This document shows, piece after piece, positions 23,801 to 36,000 of a stretch of 50,141 nt of DNA. A program made the position numbers and the translations under genes. The stretch is from Pelomyxa schiedti (taxonomy: Eukaryota > Evosea > Pelobiontida > Pelomyxidae). Numbering within the stretch: the first letter of the stretch is position 1; every line of letters begins with the position of its first letter. The stretch spans positions 1 through 50,141 of the forward strand of contig JAHLWZ010000627.1 in assembly GCA_020536535.1 (NCBI GenBank). Reading direction: 5' to 3'. The notes beneath the pieces were generated by a model. It was not told the origin of the DNA. It saw only the letters and a list, made by a program, of their open reading frames with translations, and made no database searches.

Positions 23801-24988
23801 TTGGTTTTTTCTTTTTGGATGTAGAAATAGATGGAGGAATGTACATGCTAGATTTAGAGCAGTGATAGAAACATTGTGAGCCATTGCATCTGCCAGTACC
23901 TCTACACTCGGTTTGGTGAATTCATTGCCTACAGAAAATAGATGAGATGACTGCAAATTCAAACACGTGGAAACCTGCTACGTGTAATATTTTTAGAGAG
24001 TTATTTCGTTTTAGGACTTCAGCAATTGCAGATAAACCAGTGTCATTTATGTTGTTGTCTGAATAGTATTTAGCTCTCAAAAACAGAGTGCTTGTAATAA
24101 CTTGAAAGGTCCAGGCCATGGAGTGTCGGAAGTGATGAAATGGCGTCACAAATTGCCATCACATTTGTAAAGCAATTTCCTTGTTTGCAGCGATCACTAC
24201 TAATGGCTTGGGGACTGATGAAGAGTGTTGTGGTGGTGGAAGAGACGCAAGGGAGAAGGCACTGCCACCATACCAGAGAGATCCAAGGCAGCAATCTTAT
24301 TGTAAATCTTGAGCCCCTGTACGAGGGCTTCCATACTTTCGTTATCAAGTGATGTTCCTTGAAACATTCCATTAAGAGCGTTGAAGGATTTCCATGTCAC
24401 ACATGCCTGATAGGCACAAAGTCGTGACCGCAAAATAAGGTTGCCTCATTGCTGTGGTAATGGCCACCACCCCAGCAGTGCCCAATTTGATATCTGGATT
24501 GTCACACAACAAAGCTTGTGTTAAAAAGGAGATACAAAATCAAAGCACTCAAAAACCCACTTGAAAAAGAAATGCTCTTCATTCCACGCAAGTACTTGAG
24601 CACAGCCAACACATTTACAGCCCCAGTGACTGTAAGTTGCGTTTCTGCAAGCAATACCAGTTAACAATCAACAATTATCCCCCAAGAGAAAAGGAGTGGA
24701 GGCAGAGAAATAATATGGCAAACTGGATAAATCCAAAGCTGTCAAAGTAGGCACTGCTTTCAACTTGTCAATCAAATCAGAGACACACTCATCACCGAAT
24801 TTCATGGCGGAGAGGTTGCACGTGATCGGAGAAGAGGCGATTTTTTGTTTGACATCCTGGGAGCACGTGGGGTTAAAAAGCAGAACCCAAATGAATGTAA
24901 GTAACAATTGCCAGTGGGGGGGAGAGGCGAGCAAATGGGGGGGTTCCCAGGAGGGTTGTCTACACACGGGAGGCAACCGTGACGACAT
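17808..24988 (-). CDS. Roco-family protein kinase (LRR-ROC-COR-kinase-WD40)
   Basis: A very large LRRK-type signalling protein. The N-terminal half (about 24988-22400) is a chain of small exons, each one leucine-rich repeat; most are RNI-like (ISDALKYNTSLKTLELS, AEVLKRNNSLKILHVAG) and the last ones canonical (LTKLHLSHNLLCAFP). Next is the ROC GTPase: P-loop KLVLVGKENVGKTTILRRL (after splicing), switch motif DFGGQ, and base-binding THAD. COR follows (HEVGSLLHFDD, LASLVVIDPNYLASVCSTIV). The kinase is intact: Gly loop GLIGQGGFG, AVKEL lysine, HRDLRSPNIFL, DFG, and WMAPE. The DLRSPN form is typical of tyrosine-kinase-like kinases. The C-terminus carries WD40-type strands (CDDGFIIIFAP, VWSASETEPAISVCDTKSG). 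Everything lies in one strand order with consistent phases. The start at 24988 is the best ATG but a short upstream exon cannot be excluded. It diverges from importin alpha over 299 bp. Confidence 0.9.
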
Positions 24989-25287
24989 GAGTGAGATCTC
25001 TCGTTACTTCTGTCTGTTAACTGGCCTGATCGATGATCACGAAGTGCCAAAGGGCGAGATTCTGCCTGCTTGCGTGTGGCCCTGTCCATGCTCAATCTAC
25101 TCGAGGATTGGTGGCTGCGGACTCACAACAAGTTCTAATGGAGAGTCTGTGAGTCGATTGGAAGGGGAGTTCTCAGAGTGGTGAGAGATAATAGATCTGC
25201 CCCTGTCGCGGAAGCATCGGAGAAGAAGCATAAAAAATCGAGGCAATCCAATCACAGAAGTAATAATTGTAACAAAAAGAAGGCGCA

Positions 25288-27773
25288 ATGTCGTCCAGCA
25301 CTGGATCTACGACCGGAGGGGGGAGGGAGTCGGTGATACGGCTGCGGGGGATCGGGCCAGATGACTGTCGCAGACGTCGCGAGGCCCAGCAGACCATAAT
25401 GCGGAAATCGCTGCGCGACGAGCGGGTGCTAAAAAAGCGCAACATCGCGATCCCGCCCAGGAGATCTGCGTCCTCGTCTTCGTCTGGTTGCGACGGCGAT
25501 ACGACGACCTCAGTGCTTAGCTTCGGCGCTTCGTTAGACGACAGTGCGAACGCGGCGACTTGTGCAACGGCCGCAGTATCTCCGACCACGACTTTTATGC
25601 CCACTCTGGAAATGCCTGGAGGTTCGCTTTCATCGTTCGACGTGAACGCGATCATTGCCGCCGCGAATGCTAGCAAAACGGATTCAACCAACGTCACCAC
25701 AACTCAACAACAACAACTACAACAGCACAGGAACTCACACAGCCACACGAGAAACATGGACTCGGTTTCTCTGTTTGATGATTCGAGAAAGGTTCGTGTC
25801 ATGTGCATTTGGTTAGGCCATATACTTTTTTTTTGTTGTTGTTGTTCCTTCCCAGCCAATGCAACTTAACCACCCTTCCCAAGGTATCATTAACACACCA
25901 GCTTTCTCAAATCGTTTCCATGCTCAACAGCACCGATCCCAACACACAACACGACGCAGCATCTTGGATTAGAGTTCTTATCTCTCTGGGTTTGTACACA
26001 GTATGAATGTAAAAATTCCCTGACATTACCAAATAAAATAAAATAACAGAAGAGAACGCTCCCCCACTTGCGGAGGTTGTTAACAGTGGGGCCGTTCCAA
26101 AACTAGTTGAATTTCTGGAGAGAGATGACTTTCCACAACTTCAGCTTGAAGCTGCTTGGGCCCTCACCAACATTGGTATGTTTTCCTTATTTCCTTCTCA
26201 ACTCATGTGTCTTGCAGCGGCAGGAACATCCGAACAAACAGAGGTTTCCTTTTTGGTCATTTGGACTTTAAATTAATATTTGTCAGTACCTCATTCACCT
26301 GGGCATTGTACCATTATTTATTAAAATACTTCAGACAGCATCAGTGGAACTTCGTGAACAAGTACCAATTATTACTTTCATTTTTCAAACATTTCATTTC
26401 CCCGTTTAAAAGGTTGCATGGGGGCTAGGAAATATAGCCGGGGACTCCCCTACAGCCCGAAACCTTATCATTTCCTCTGGTGGCGTTCAAGTTTTAGCAA
26501 GTCAATTCACAACACTCTCCACAACATTTCCACTCAACGCACCTCCACAATTACAGTACGCAAATAAAACGATACTTTATCGCAACACGGCTTGGACGTT
26601 ATCAAATCTTTCTAGAGGCAAACCACCTCCTCCGTTTGAGCCGGTGTGTAACTATAAATGTCCGGGACTTCAAACAGTAACCATGCCTACAGTTCAAGGA
26701 GATTCTTCCTATACTGGCAACACTTGTTTACAACACCGACAGTACTGTACTAGAGGATATATGTTGGACTCTAGCATTCATCACAGAAGGGTCGAATGAT
26801 AAAGTGCAAGCAGTGGTGGAGTCTGGTGTTTGCTCACGAGTCGTTGAACTATTGATGTAAGCTTAGCTACAACACTGACTGAAGTCACTGTAACTAGGCA
26901 CCCACTCCCCCGGGTACAGGCCCCAGCATTACGGATTGTTGGAAATGTTGTGGCAGGCAGCGATGTACACACACAAGTTATTATTAACCTTGCTGCATTA
27001 CCTTGTCTCCATGCACTTCTTGGCAGCTCGAAACCAGGTGGGTAACCCCTTCAAACAAAACAAGTTCTGATCACACCAAGTTATCCGGAAAGAAGCTTGC
27101 TGGGCTCTAAGTAATATTTTAGCTGGACCTCCAAACCATGTGGCTGCTGTAATCAATGCAGGGATAGTTCCCACCTTAATTGGGCTCATGCAAACTGGGA
27201 GTCCGGAAATAAAAGTAGAAGCAACATGGTGTGTGTCCAATGCGGCATCTGCTGGCGATTTGCAGCAAGTAAGGTATTAATACCGCATTCCATTTGCACC
27301 TCCATTCCGCTGTCTCTTTCCCTTTGAAGTTTTGGAAGTATTAATTCGTAACACAGATATTTTGTGAAGCAAGGATGCATACCACTCCTATGTGACATGC
27401 TTCTACTGCAGGACTCGTCATGTATTTGCGTGGCCCTCAACGCACTTGAAAAAATCCTGAAGGTTTGTATCTCACTAAGGGTTTTTTGCGTTAAGCTGGC
27501 TAACTTGGTGCGGCGTAGTGCGGACAAGTTGGGGAAAACGAATTTGTGCAGCCCATAGTTGACGCTGGAGGTGCAGAGCAAATGGAAGTACTGCAAGGCC
27601 ACGGCAACAATCACATATACGAGCTCACTATAAAGATTCTTGAGACCTACTTCGGCGCCGAATCATCACCAGACTCTGAGGATAACAACTTGAAGTTGCT
27701 GCAGGCACAGAATGATAGCAACAACAGCACCCGAGGCACACAGCAACAACCCCCCACGTTCCACTTCCCTTGA
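25288..27773 (+). CDS. Importin subunit alpha (karyopherin alpha)
   Basis: The adaptor that binds nuclear localisation signals and hands cargo to importin beta. The N-terminus carries the importin-beta-binding basic region ([26 protein letters not shown]). A long Ser/Thr/Ala/Gln-rich insert follows, then armadillo repeats with the signature Trp and Asn residues: [87 protein letters not shown] and [13 protein letters not shown]. The C-terminal repeat has [17 protein letters not shown] and KILETYF, the usual end of the ARM core. The insert between the binding region and the first repeat (about 100 residues) is longer than in animal or yeast homologues. Numerous introns of about 50-100 nt occur. 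No key ARM residue is missing. Confidence 0.95.
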
Positions 27774-28138
27774 CACACCCTTTTCGTGTTCTAATTTGGC
27801 AGCAAATTCCTTCAGAAAGTCTTTTACACTAGTGGGCCCACTCCCCTGAAGGATATTTTTTCGACTCCTGCATACGCAAATGGCATTTGGTTTCACTATT
27901 CCACTGCGCTCAGTTTGTTCAGGCCTTGCCCTTTGATGGGACACATGGCTTTGACACCCGAAGAGATCTGAAGGCTGATTAAAAATAACGTCATCCTGAT
28001 TTTGAAAGCGAAAAAAAAAAGTTTTTTTTGTTTTTTCTTAAAGGAAGACAACCCCGCCGTGCTGTATTTGTTAATACTTAGTTCGCCGGACGTGGGGAAG
28101 AAAGAACAACCAGAGTAGATCCCAGATCTTCTACAAAT
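27774..28138. other. Intergenic region without a supported gene
   Basis: This stretch of 365 bp follows the importin stop and precedes the H1-WWE start. A minus-strand open frame (27666-27944) overlaps the end of the importin gene and contains SVKDFLKEFAAKLEHEKG, but no start, splice or family evidence supports it. A poly-A/poly-T tract sits near 28010-28030. Confidence 0.4.
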
Positions 28139-29545
28139 ATGTCAAACACGAGTGCGAAGGCGAAGGTTGTGGGTGGGACACCAACACGCGCGTCTACTAC
28201 TACTACGACAACGGCTACTACTCCTGCAACAGCATCGTCAAAAGCCGTAAAACCGAGCCATACGGAGAAGGCAGATGTGTCATCGTCGGAATCGGAAGAC
28301 GAGAAGACAGAGAAGCGTAACTTTTGGTCTGTTCTCCCTGGGACCAGGGAAACTAGAGCCGGGAGGCACATGAGGACGAGATCCAGCCTAAGAATGCCCA
28401 GGCCGATGTTTGTGGATGTTCCTTCTCACGGGCTGCAGGCGCTGAAGGTCTGGCGCTATTCCTTTAATGCACAGTTACTGACATTTTAGTAGCGTGGAAC
28501 AAGTCGTCCTAAGCAATACCTCTGTATGGTAAGGGAAGCTATGAGACACATCCTCAAACAAAGGCCTGCGGTAAGATTTTGAAGTTTCGTACAAGGCCCA
28601 ACTAAGCACAGGATGATGATAGAAAAGGCTATGTGAGCATTGTTTCTATTCAGCATTACATCTATTCGAACTATAAAGTCAAAAGTAATTTCAAGTATGT
28701 GAGGTAACAGTAAAAACTTGTTGAGATTTATTCTACTTTAGGCAACAAGTTCTTGCAACAATCAAAACTGCTGTCGAAAACAAAAAATTGCAGCAGAAGA
28801 ATCGCTCTGTTCGATTTCCCCTAAAGGTGCCACTATCACAAGGATTCAATCAGCCTTATTTTTCCTGCAGAAGAAAAAAACTGCAAAAGCTCCAAGTCCT
28901 AAGAAGAGGAAAGTTTCAACTGCCAAGGATGCCAAGACAGAACCAAAGAAAGCAAGAAAATCCACTACCACAGGGAAGACTAAGACTGACAAGACTACTG
29001 AGAAGAAAAAGCCCACCGAAAAATCGCGTCAAAAATCTGTGGCACAGAAAGACACAAAGAAGCGAGAAAAGAAAGAGCCCGCAAAGAAAACCAAGGCCAA
29101 AAAGACTGTGGCTAAGAAATCCACCACTGAGCGCAAGAAGACGAGCAAGTCCAAAGTCGCTAAGGTCCAACAAGTATTGTACTTCTAAGAACCAGTGTCT
29201 AAGCAACTGCAGAATCTCCTTGGGGATCTCAACGCTGTGGCAGTAGGAAGCTCTGACATCCACTGGCAGTATCTTGATGGCACCTGGAAGCCATATTCGG
29301 CCGAGGCTGATGCCACTCTCGAGAAGTATTACTCGGAATACCAAAAGAACCAGGGCATGTATGACGTACCTGCTGTTCACAGTGGTGAATGGGACTATTG
29401 TGTTGACTTTGCCACAGTATCTCTTCCTAAATTATCCACTTCTTATGAAACTCAAATTACAACACAGATGAAGCAAACGAACATTCAACACCACAGCCAC
29501 ACTTCACGCAATATCCGTCGCCTACCAGACAAAAGCTCTAGTTGA
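28139..29545 (+). CDS. Linker histone H1 globular domain fused to a WWE domain
   Basis: A nuclear chromatin protein of about 379 residues. I mapped seven exons: 28139-28447, 28493-28570, 28612-28694, 28742-28826, 28871-29164, 29204-29416 and 29468-29545. All joins keep frame with GT-AG introns of 39-51 nt. Residues 1-103 are acidic/serine-rich disorder. Residues of about 110-183 match the H15 winged helix (YLCMVREAMRHILKQRP, YVSIVSIQHYIYSNY, QQVLATIKTAVENKKLQQ, RSVRFPLK). About 100 residues of Lys/Ala/Thr/Pro tail follow, typical of H1 (KKREKKEPAKKTKAKKT). The last 96 residues form a WWE domain: HWQYLDGTWKPYSAEADATL, GEWDYCVDFATMKQTNIQ and TSRNIRRL. WWE domains bind iso-ADP-ribose in poly(ADP-ribose). 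The final intron (29417-29467) is 51 nt, without a stop, so its retention would only add 17 residues inside the WWE. Linker binding to nucleosomes is inferred from the H15 domain. Confidence 0.88.
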
Positions 29546-29634
29546 ATATTTGTTGGTGATGTTACTTGTAAAAAAGGGTCTTTTTTTTGAGAATCCACTT
29601 TATGCAACACAAAAACCCAACTACCAAATTTCCT

Positions 29635-30926
29635 TCAAGATTTTTTTGAAGTGCCAAATCCAGTCGGCAGTCCCAGAGCAGCCATTTCAGGGTCCACTTC
29701 GGCAATGAGGTCAGGAAGGAGCCTGCCCTTTGTGTTTGGTTTATTTGTGGAGCTGGGTGTAGTAGCAGAGGCAGCGGGCGTAGGAGCTGTATTCGTAGTG
29801 CTGGGAGGTGTAGGGGGGGTTGGGGTTGTAGTGGGAGTTGTTGTTGATGAGGATGACGACTCGGGTGTGTTGCTGTTGTTGTTGGAGGCAGTGGCTGTTG
29901 CTTCCGATGCGGTAGCGGATGCAGAGGCAGAGTCGGAAGTGGGTGCTGTTGTTGGATCGGAAGCTTCCGTGGTAGAGGTTTTTGATCTGGAACTGTGTTT
30001 GCTGTCGCGTTTCCTCTGGCCCTCGTCAGCTTTTTCTCGTCTTCTTTTCTCTTCAAGTTCTGGAAAAAGGGGTAAGTTATTTATGGGAATGGTAAGGGAG
30101 GCCGATATCACCTTGAGAAGGGTCTCCATCAGGGTGCTTTTCCTTCAACAGCGAAAAGCGCTTTCGTACTTCATCAACAGATGATCTCTCTGGTCTCATG
30201 CACATTCCTAGTGCTCTGTGGTCTGGCAGATGTTAGGTGAAAAACCAGGGGAAAAAAGATGGAGATACGTTTGACCCCATTTATGTGATCCAAGAAGTTC
30301 GAGGAGTCCTAATTCCATCGGATTAGTTGCAGTGTAAATGTGCTTTCACAACCTTGATAACACAGTCACAGACGTCACAATAAAAGCCACCTTGCTCATT
30401 CAATGGTGTTGTAGCAGTCACAACCTACTGTTGTTTGGCACGTCTTGTCTTTTCAAGAAAGTTGTTGTGGTTTGTGGTGGGTGTCCATTTTGTTTTCAAT
30501 TACTTAGAGGGAGAAGGAGTTAACACACTTGCGTTTTTCCAACTCTCGATTCAAGGTCCAAGATAGATGTTCTGGCTCGCAAAGGTACACGGTTGACTGG
30601 ATTAGGAGTAGCAACTGAAGTTTTCGTTAAAGAAAGAAATAAAAAAAAAAAAAATTAAGTGCATTAAAAAAAAAACCAACCTTTACGAGGAGGTGGCATC
30701 ACGCGATCGTCGTTGGCGTCAGCCTCGGCGGCTCGTTTCGCGTAGTAGTCTTTGTCCCATTTGCGCCTGCCCAGAGAGTCCACAGAGTGCCCGGTGGTTT
30801 TCTTTGTTTTTTTTTGATTAGTGTTGCCGTTGATCTAACATCATCGGTGGTAGCGATAAGTGAGTGCGTTTTGGGTTTCCTCACAACATTGGGTTCGTCT
30901 CGTGCCGCTGTCTTCTTGGATGCCAT
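29635..30926 (-). CDS. Snu23/ZMAT2-like spliceosomal zinc-finger protein
   Basis: A homologue of the U4/U6.U5 tri-snRNP and B-complex protein Snu23 (ZMAT2 in animals). From the ATG at 30926: a basic N-terminus; the family motif [19 protein letters not shown] (after a 38-nt intron starting gttagatc); [20 protein letters not shown]; the U1-type C2H2 finger [20 protein letters not shown] followed by HINGVKHHRALGM, completed by an intron after KH; then the signature [15 protein letters not shown]. The C-terminus is unlike most homologues: about 90 residues of Ser/Thr/Pro/Ala low complexity before the end [12 protein letters not shown]. It converges on the H1-WWE gene with 89 bp between stops. The finger Cys and His residues are all present. 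A chance HPD triplet after the signature is not a DnaJ motif. Confidence 0.88.
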
Positions 30927-31203
30927 CACCAGTTGATTTAATTCTTGGAAAGGAGAAAAAATGCCATTCACTCCCGAGTCTCTGGTGTCACTGATGTTGT
31001 TTCGTTGTGAAGTGTTGGTTAATTTTGGTGGGCTTACAAGGATGGTGATAGGTCACCACCAGGAGTTTTTCTTTGTGAGATCGCCCGATCTGGTGGTGAC
31101 ACCAATTTCGCGGCCGAGCGTTTTTTTTCCAGAACCAACGCACCTAATGTCGCGCGATGGAGCACAACCAGTCCAAAAAAAACCAGGACCCTACGGCCAA
31201 ATC

Positions 31204-32860
31204 ATGGGCTGCATCACGCCGCAGGTAGAGTGCTGCTTCACGCGCCAGTACGACGACTCGGGGTACGGGTACGACAACCCCGACACGATCGCCGTCTCCT
31301 CGTACCGAGACCCCGGGTCGATCCAAGACGGCCCTGCGTCGTCGTCTTCTTCTTCGCCGGCGGCGGCGGCCCCGCGCGCGTCGGCGTCGTCGTCGCGCTC
31401 GCTCGTCGCCATGCGAGCCCAGAGGGCGGAGGAGGCCGAGGAGCTGAGGCTCGCGATGAACTCACTTCGCGGGAACGGCAACCTGCTGCGCCACACCCTG
31501 AGGGACAACTTCGTGCCCCCAGCCGAGCCCCCGGCGGCGCGGCCGAGGCTGGCGCTGAGGGTTCCGACCGACAGGAGCTACCAGCATTACGTGATGGAGA
31601 AAATATCCGGCGCCTATCACCAGAGCGACCTCGGCGGCCGCGCTTCGCAGTCGCCGCGCGCGGTGCCGACCATGTGCTCGGCGCGATGCGTGACGACGCA
31701 GACGACTCGGGCGCGGCGCCATTACTTCCGCTGCGATCACCACTTTCGGAATCACCAACACCTGTGCCCTGCCCACCAAAGGGACTCGAACGGGCACTCG
31801 GAGGAATATATTCAGCAACACCAACAGCAAAGCCACTTTTACTGCGGACCTACTTCCGCAGCTCCATTGCCCATGAAAGAAGAACTCACCGAGACAAATT
31901 GTAGTATACTTCCCTCGGATATGAGAAGGTCTGTTACACTAGAGGGATCCACACCATGCCCTAGCTTAAGTCCCAGCAATACAAATAGCAGTGACAGTGA
32001 TGGTGACTTAGAGAGAAGCCGAACCCTCAGCATGAACAGCAGCCAAAAGCAATATAAAAACAACCTCATAAAACGTTATGATTACCGTGCATCTACAGCG
32101 GAGCCTTCTGATAGAGTTAGTGCCCCAAAAAGAACACAGAAAGCTGGCCCCTTCACAGAGTATGGGCCTTCTGCAGAACAAGTTGCAACGGAACTTGGGA
32201 TGCACTATGCTGGATCGTCAGAATATTATTCACAAACCACCGCAAGTACCTCCCCAACACCACAACCAGCAAATTCAAAACTCAAGCAGCAGCTTGTTTG
32301 TGAGGATGAAGACTTGCGCAATTTATTTTTCCATAGATTTGATTGTTTATCCGGAATAATATCGCGGGTTTTTGTATATTCCTGGCTTAGTGACACCCTT
32401 CCAATCGTCGCCTTTACGGAGTCTGGACAATTCAGTTCATACAATGCACCCAAATCTAAGAATGATTGTATGTAGAAGTGCGCTGTCCTCGATACCACTA
32501 ATGCAATCCAAAGTGTTTTTGATTGTCTGCCATTTCCAACTTAAAGTTCCAACTGCGGAAGTGTAAGTACAAAACAATGCAAATCTTTTTCTAACAGCTT
32601 CCAAACAAAGATTCCGTGGTCTACACCCAAGCATCAAGCAGTGCCTTGTTTTGATTCTTGACCGATTGACACTACACTTTATGCACGAAACAACCTACAA
32701 CCCACCAAAGAAACTCCTAGGAAGCTTCTTACGTGGGAGAGTACAATGCTTTGTGCCGGAATGGGCTAACAATGCCAGAAGACAACTAGAAGTCACCAGG
32801 CAAGTAGACAAGGATACGGCGGCACACATAGAAGACCTTCTCACCAAGTCCACGTTCTGA
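31204..32860 (+). CDS. Unrecognised protein with possible N-myristoylation/palmitoylation start
   Basis: The frame is open from 30961, but the ATG at 31204 opens with MGCITPQVECC, a form expected for N-myristoylation at Gly2 plus palmitoylation of nearby Cys, so I prefer this start. Exon 1 encodes a roughly 420-residue, largely disordered region (Ser/Ala/Arg, then His/Gln and Ser/Asn), very GC-rich to about 31720. Two short introns (donors gtatgtag at about 32468 and gtaagt at about 32562) lead in frame to a compact C-terminal region: FLIVCHFQLKVPTAE, FRGLHPSIKQCLVLILDRL, NNARRQLEVTRQVDKDT and a stop after LLTKSTF. The C-terminal region looks helical and globular. I do not recognise it. A membrane-anchored adaptor is an inference from the start only. 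The alternative start at 30961 would add about 80 residues. Confidence 0.55.
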
Positions 32861-33081
32861 TCAGTTGTTACCCCCACAAATCCCACAGAAATGCGGCGCG
32901 ACCTTTCTTTTGATTCTATTTCCGATGTTTCTTGATCTTCTAGACCCCCATTCCACTAACCACGCAAATCGTCAAAAAGATCGTTTTTTTTTTTTTTTTG
33001 AGAAAGGAAAAGGAACGCACTCAACCAAAGGCCCATGTCCAACAACGATAAGGACGTCGATTTTCCTCTGTTGCCAAATGA

Positions 33082-36000
33082 ATGCCAGTAGTTCCCTGCT
33101 CTCCGTTTGAAAACAAACACAAATCACAAAAGATCTTTAATCGAACCACAACACAAAGACAACGGAGATCTCTGTCGCTGGTGTACGCGTCTAATACTGT
33201 TCTGCATGCTTTTGCATCGTTGGTTGGACTCAGTAAGGGCATTCTCGTGGGCGTGATTGTTTGGTTTATCACCGGCCGCGTGTGGCTCGCATGTACAGCG
33301 GTGTTCGTGGGAGTTCTCTCGATGACGGCAAATGGCTGCTTGGCCCTCATTTCCTCAAAACCGAGCAGAGTGTACCTCGGCGAACACGAGGGAGGAAGCC
33401 GAGCCACAGCACCCAAGAAGGGCTTCAACACATTGCGTGATGATTTCCCTACTGCGAAGGATGCCTATGAGTTAGAGGTGGAAGGGAGCTCACCCAGAGT
33501 CGGTTCATTCCTATCTCCATATGTGGGTGCTGCCACTGTGACTTTTTCTGTAATTTGGGGCACATTGGACTTCATATTGTCTGGCACGATGGCTTTCTTT
33601 TCTTTTTTTATGGCTGCGTCACTTACGCGGGAGCCAGACAAGGAAGTGAGCGAAGACTGGGCAGTGTTCCATTCCCTATGTATTGGATCTTTTTCAGTAT
33701 GCATATTTGCAGGCACGGTGCAGTTCGCCGCTCTGACGATGTGCGTTGTTGCCTGGGCATTCTCTTATTCACTCAGAAAATGCCCAGCTGTACACTATGG
33801 GAAACGAAGATGCTGTAAATCCCTTCGCGACTACTGCTGTGCTCGTTCACGTGGGCACTGCTGCTTAAGCGCTTCATTTGCATTTTTGATTGTGGCTTCT
33901 ATCTGTACTGTGGTAGTCCTCACTGTCGGTCCCTTAGTCGGAACATTTACAAATTCTGGAAGTTGTTCAGATGAAGACCAAGATTGTTTCTCCTCCTGCA
34001 ACGAGATTAACCCAGGTGTTTGCTTACTTCCATTTCCCTCAACATTTTACATGAGACCCGATAACACACCGACTGGCTGGCGGGTTGCCCTGGGTAATAA
34101 ATCAACTCCCCTTATCAGGGGTCTTCACAATGTGCATGTCGATGTTGGTATATTCAATGAAATGGATGGATTTTCTGTGACAGCTCCAGCCCTTTGCTTT
34201 TTCGATGATTTAAGCCTAGATGGCACAATACCAGTCACAAACCCGGAATATTACCTCAACCCAGATGCAAGAACAGTATTGATAGATACCACAACTGGCT
34301 CAAGAGTTGCACATTGGGTGGAGCTGGATGGAATGGATCAGAAATCTCCCCTTCTTATTATACAACCAGCTCAGACCCTCCACCATGGCACAAGGTTAAG
34401 ACGTCACACAAACTTACAATAGAACAAACTCTCATTAAGGTACATTATTGGAATTCGCGGGCTCCTGTCTAACTCTGGAGAACCAATTCCGAGAGCTCCA
34501 CATTTCAATGCTGTTGTTTCCAATCAGACTGGGGAAGAGTCTGAGTATTTCTATTCACAAATTTTTGGCTACTTGGAAGGTGACGGATGGAAACTAGAAG
34601 AAGTGCTCCTTTCGTGGGATTTCGTCACGGTATGAAGTTTGGTCAGGTGGATATAAAAATGATATGTATAGATAAGCGAGGAATACAGTCTTGGAAGAGC
34701 CAAGCTAATGCTGGCAGCCTCGGCTCCGTACTATGGTTCTATCCAATACCACGTTGAACATGTCGACATTCATAATTGTGATTCCAATTCTTCATTTACT
34801 GCAAAATCGATCTGGGGTGTGTCCACCCACTTTTTCCCACATCTTAATCACAGTGCAAAGGTTACTTCTATGCTCCAATGTTTGTAACTGACAATAGAGG
34901 AGGAAGACTACTTTCCAGGCCGGGTGCCCAAACAATCCAGACCCTTCAAGAACTGCTCAAAGTTCAGTTCCTCATCGAAGTACCGTGCAGCCTTATTTTG
35001 GATCCTTCTCCATCCTTTACCATGCAATACGGACACCGCATGTTCAGTAAGCTCCCCGTTTCCTATGTTATCTGTAATTTAAATTTGATTTCAGGGGACA
35101 GATCAGAGATTCAGCTATCTTGGATAAGAGAACTTGCTAATAAGTCGACCCGCATTGCCAATATTCACCTTAAAATAATTTACAGAAATAAGTGGGTAAC
35201 TTATGCAGTTGACTGGTATGGATCCTCCCGACTTGATCTACTGGTGCTATGGAACGTATTGTTCAATGACCCAGATAACTTTGTATCAATCCCGGAGTGC
35301 ACACAGCAAGGATTTATTAATGCGAACTTAATGGCGCACTTAATGACAAACGAAGTTTGTACAAACGTTTGGGGTAGGAACATCTTTTCACACTATCACA
35401 GATGTTGACAGAACCGGAGCTCCAGGTTCTCCTACGATTGTATTTTTCTAAATTGTTAAGATTTTTCAGGTTTCAGGGATCTCTTTAATTGATCCTTCAA
35501 AGTTTGGCTTTTATGGTTCCATTTTTCTATTGAAATCCTTCATTTAACCTCAACCAAGGAAATTCTGAAGGAGGTATTTTAGGAGGAGCTTATATTGCCC
35601 TCTCAGATATGCTGGAGCGCGGAATCACCAATGTGGCAGGATCACCATTTGCCCTTTGGCTTCCACGAAGTTCATCATTCAGCTTCTTCAACACGATTAT
35701 GATTAACTTCTTGTTTTACAACCAAAGGGACATACGACTCATGCTCAGTCTCTTCCAGGTAAGAGCGAGATTTACCCATTTTCTTCCAAAAGTTCTTAGA
35801 TACTTTGGGATGCTGGGGAAGTAGGCGGGTGGTTGAACGCCCTTGATAAGCCACTCCTCATCCAGGGTCTCACTTTCTATTTCTCTACAACTAATTTACC
35901 CTCCCTAAACAGCTGCTCTCAATGACCCTTCAGTGTCCAATTATGCCACACAATTCTATTCACGTTCTGTCAACGCAACCTTGATAAGTCCGGCTTCCCA

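Noticed and set aside
27666-27944. Minus-strand frame with SVKDFLKEFAAKLEHEKG
   Set aside because: It overlaps the last exon of importin alpha on the other strand and has no start context, partner exon or family match.
30100-30200. HPD triplet in the Snu23/ZMAT2 gene suggesting a DnaJ J-domain
   Set aside because: The flanking sequence [20 protein letters not shown] is the Snu23/ZMAT2 signature after its C2H2 finger; the helices expected of a J-domain are absent.
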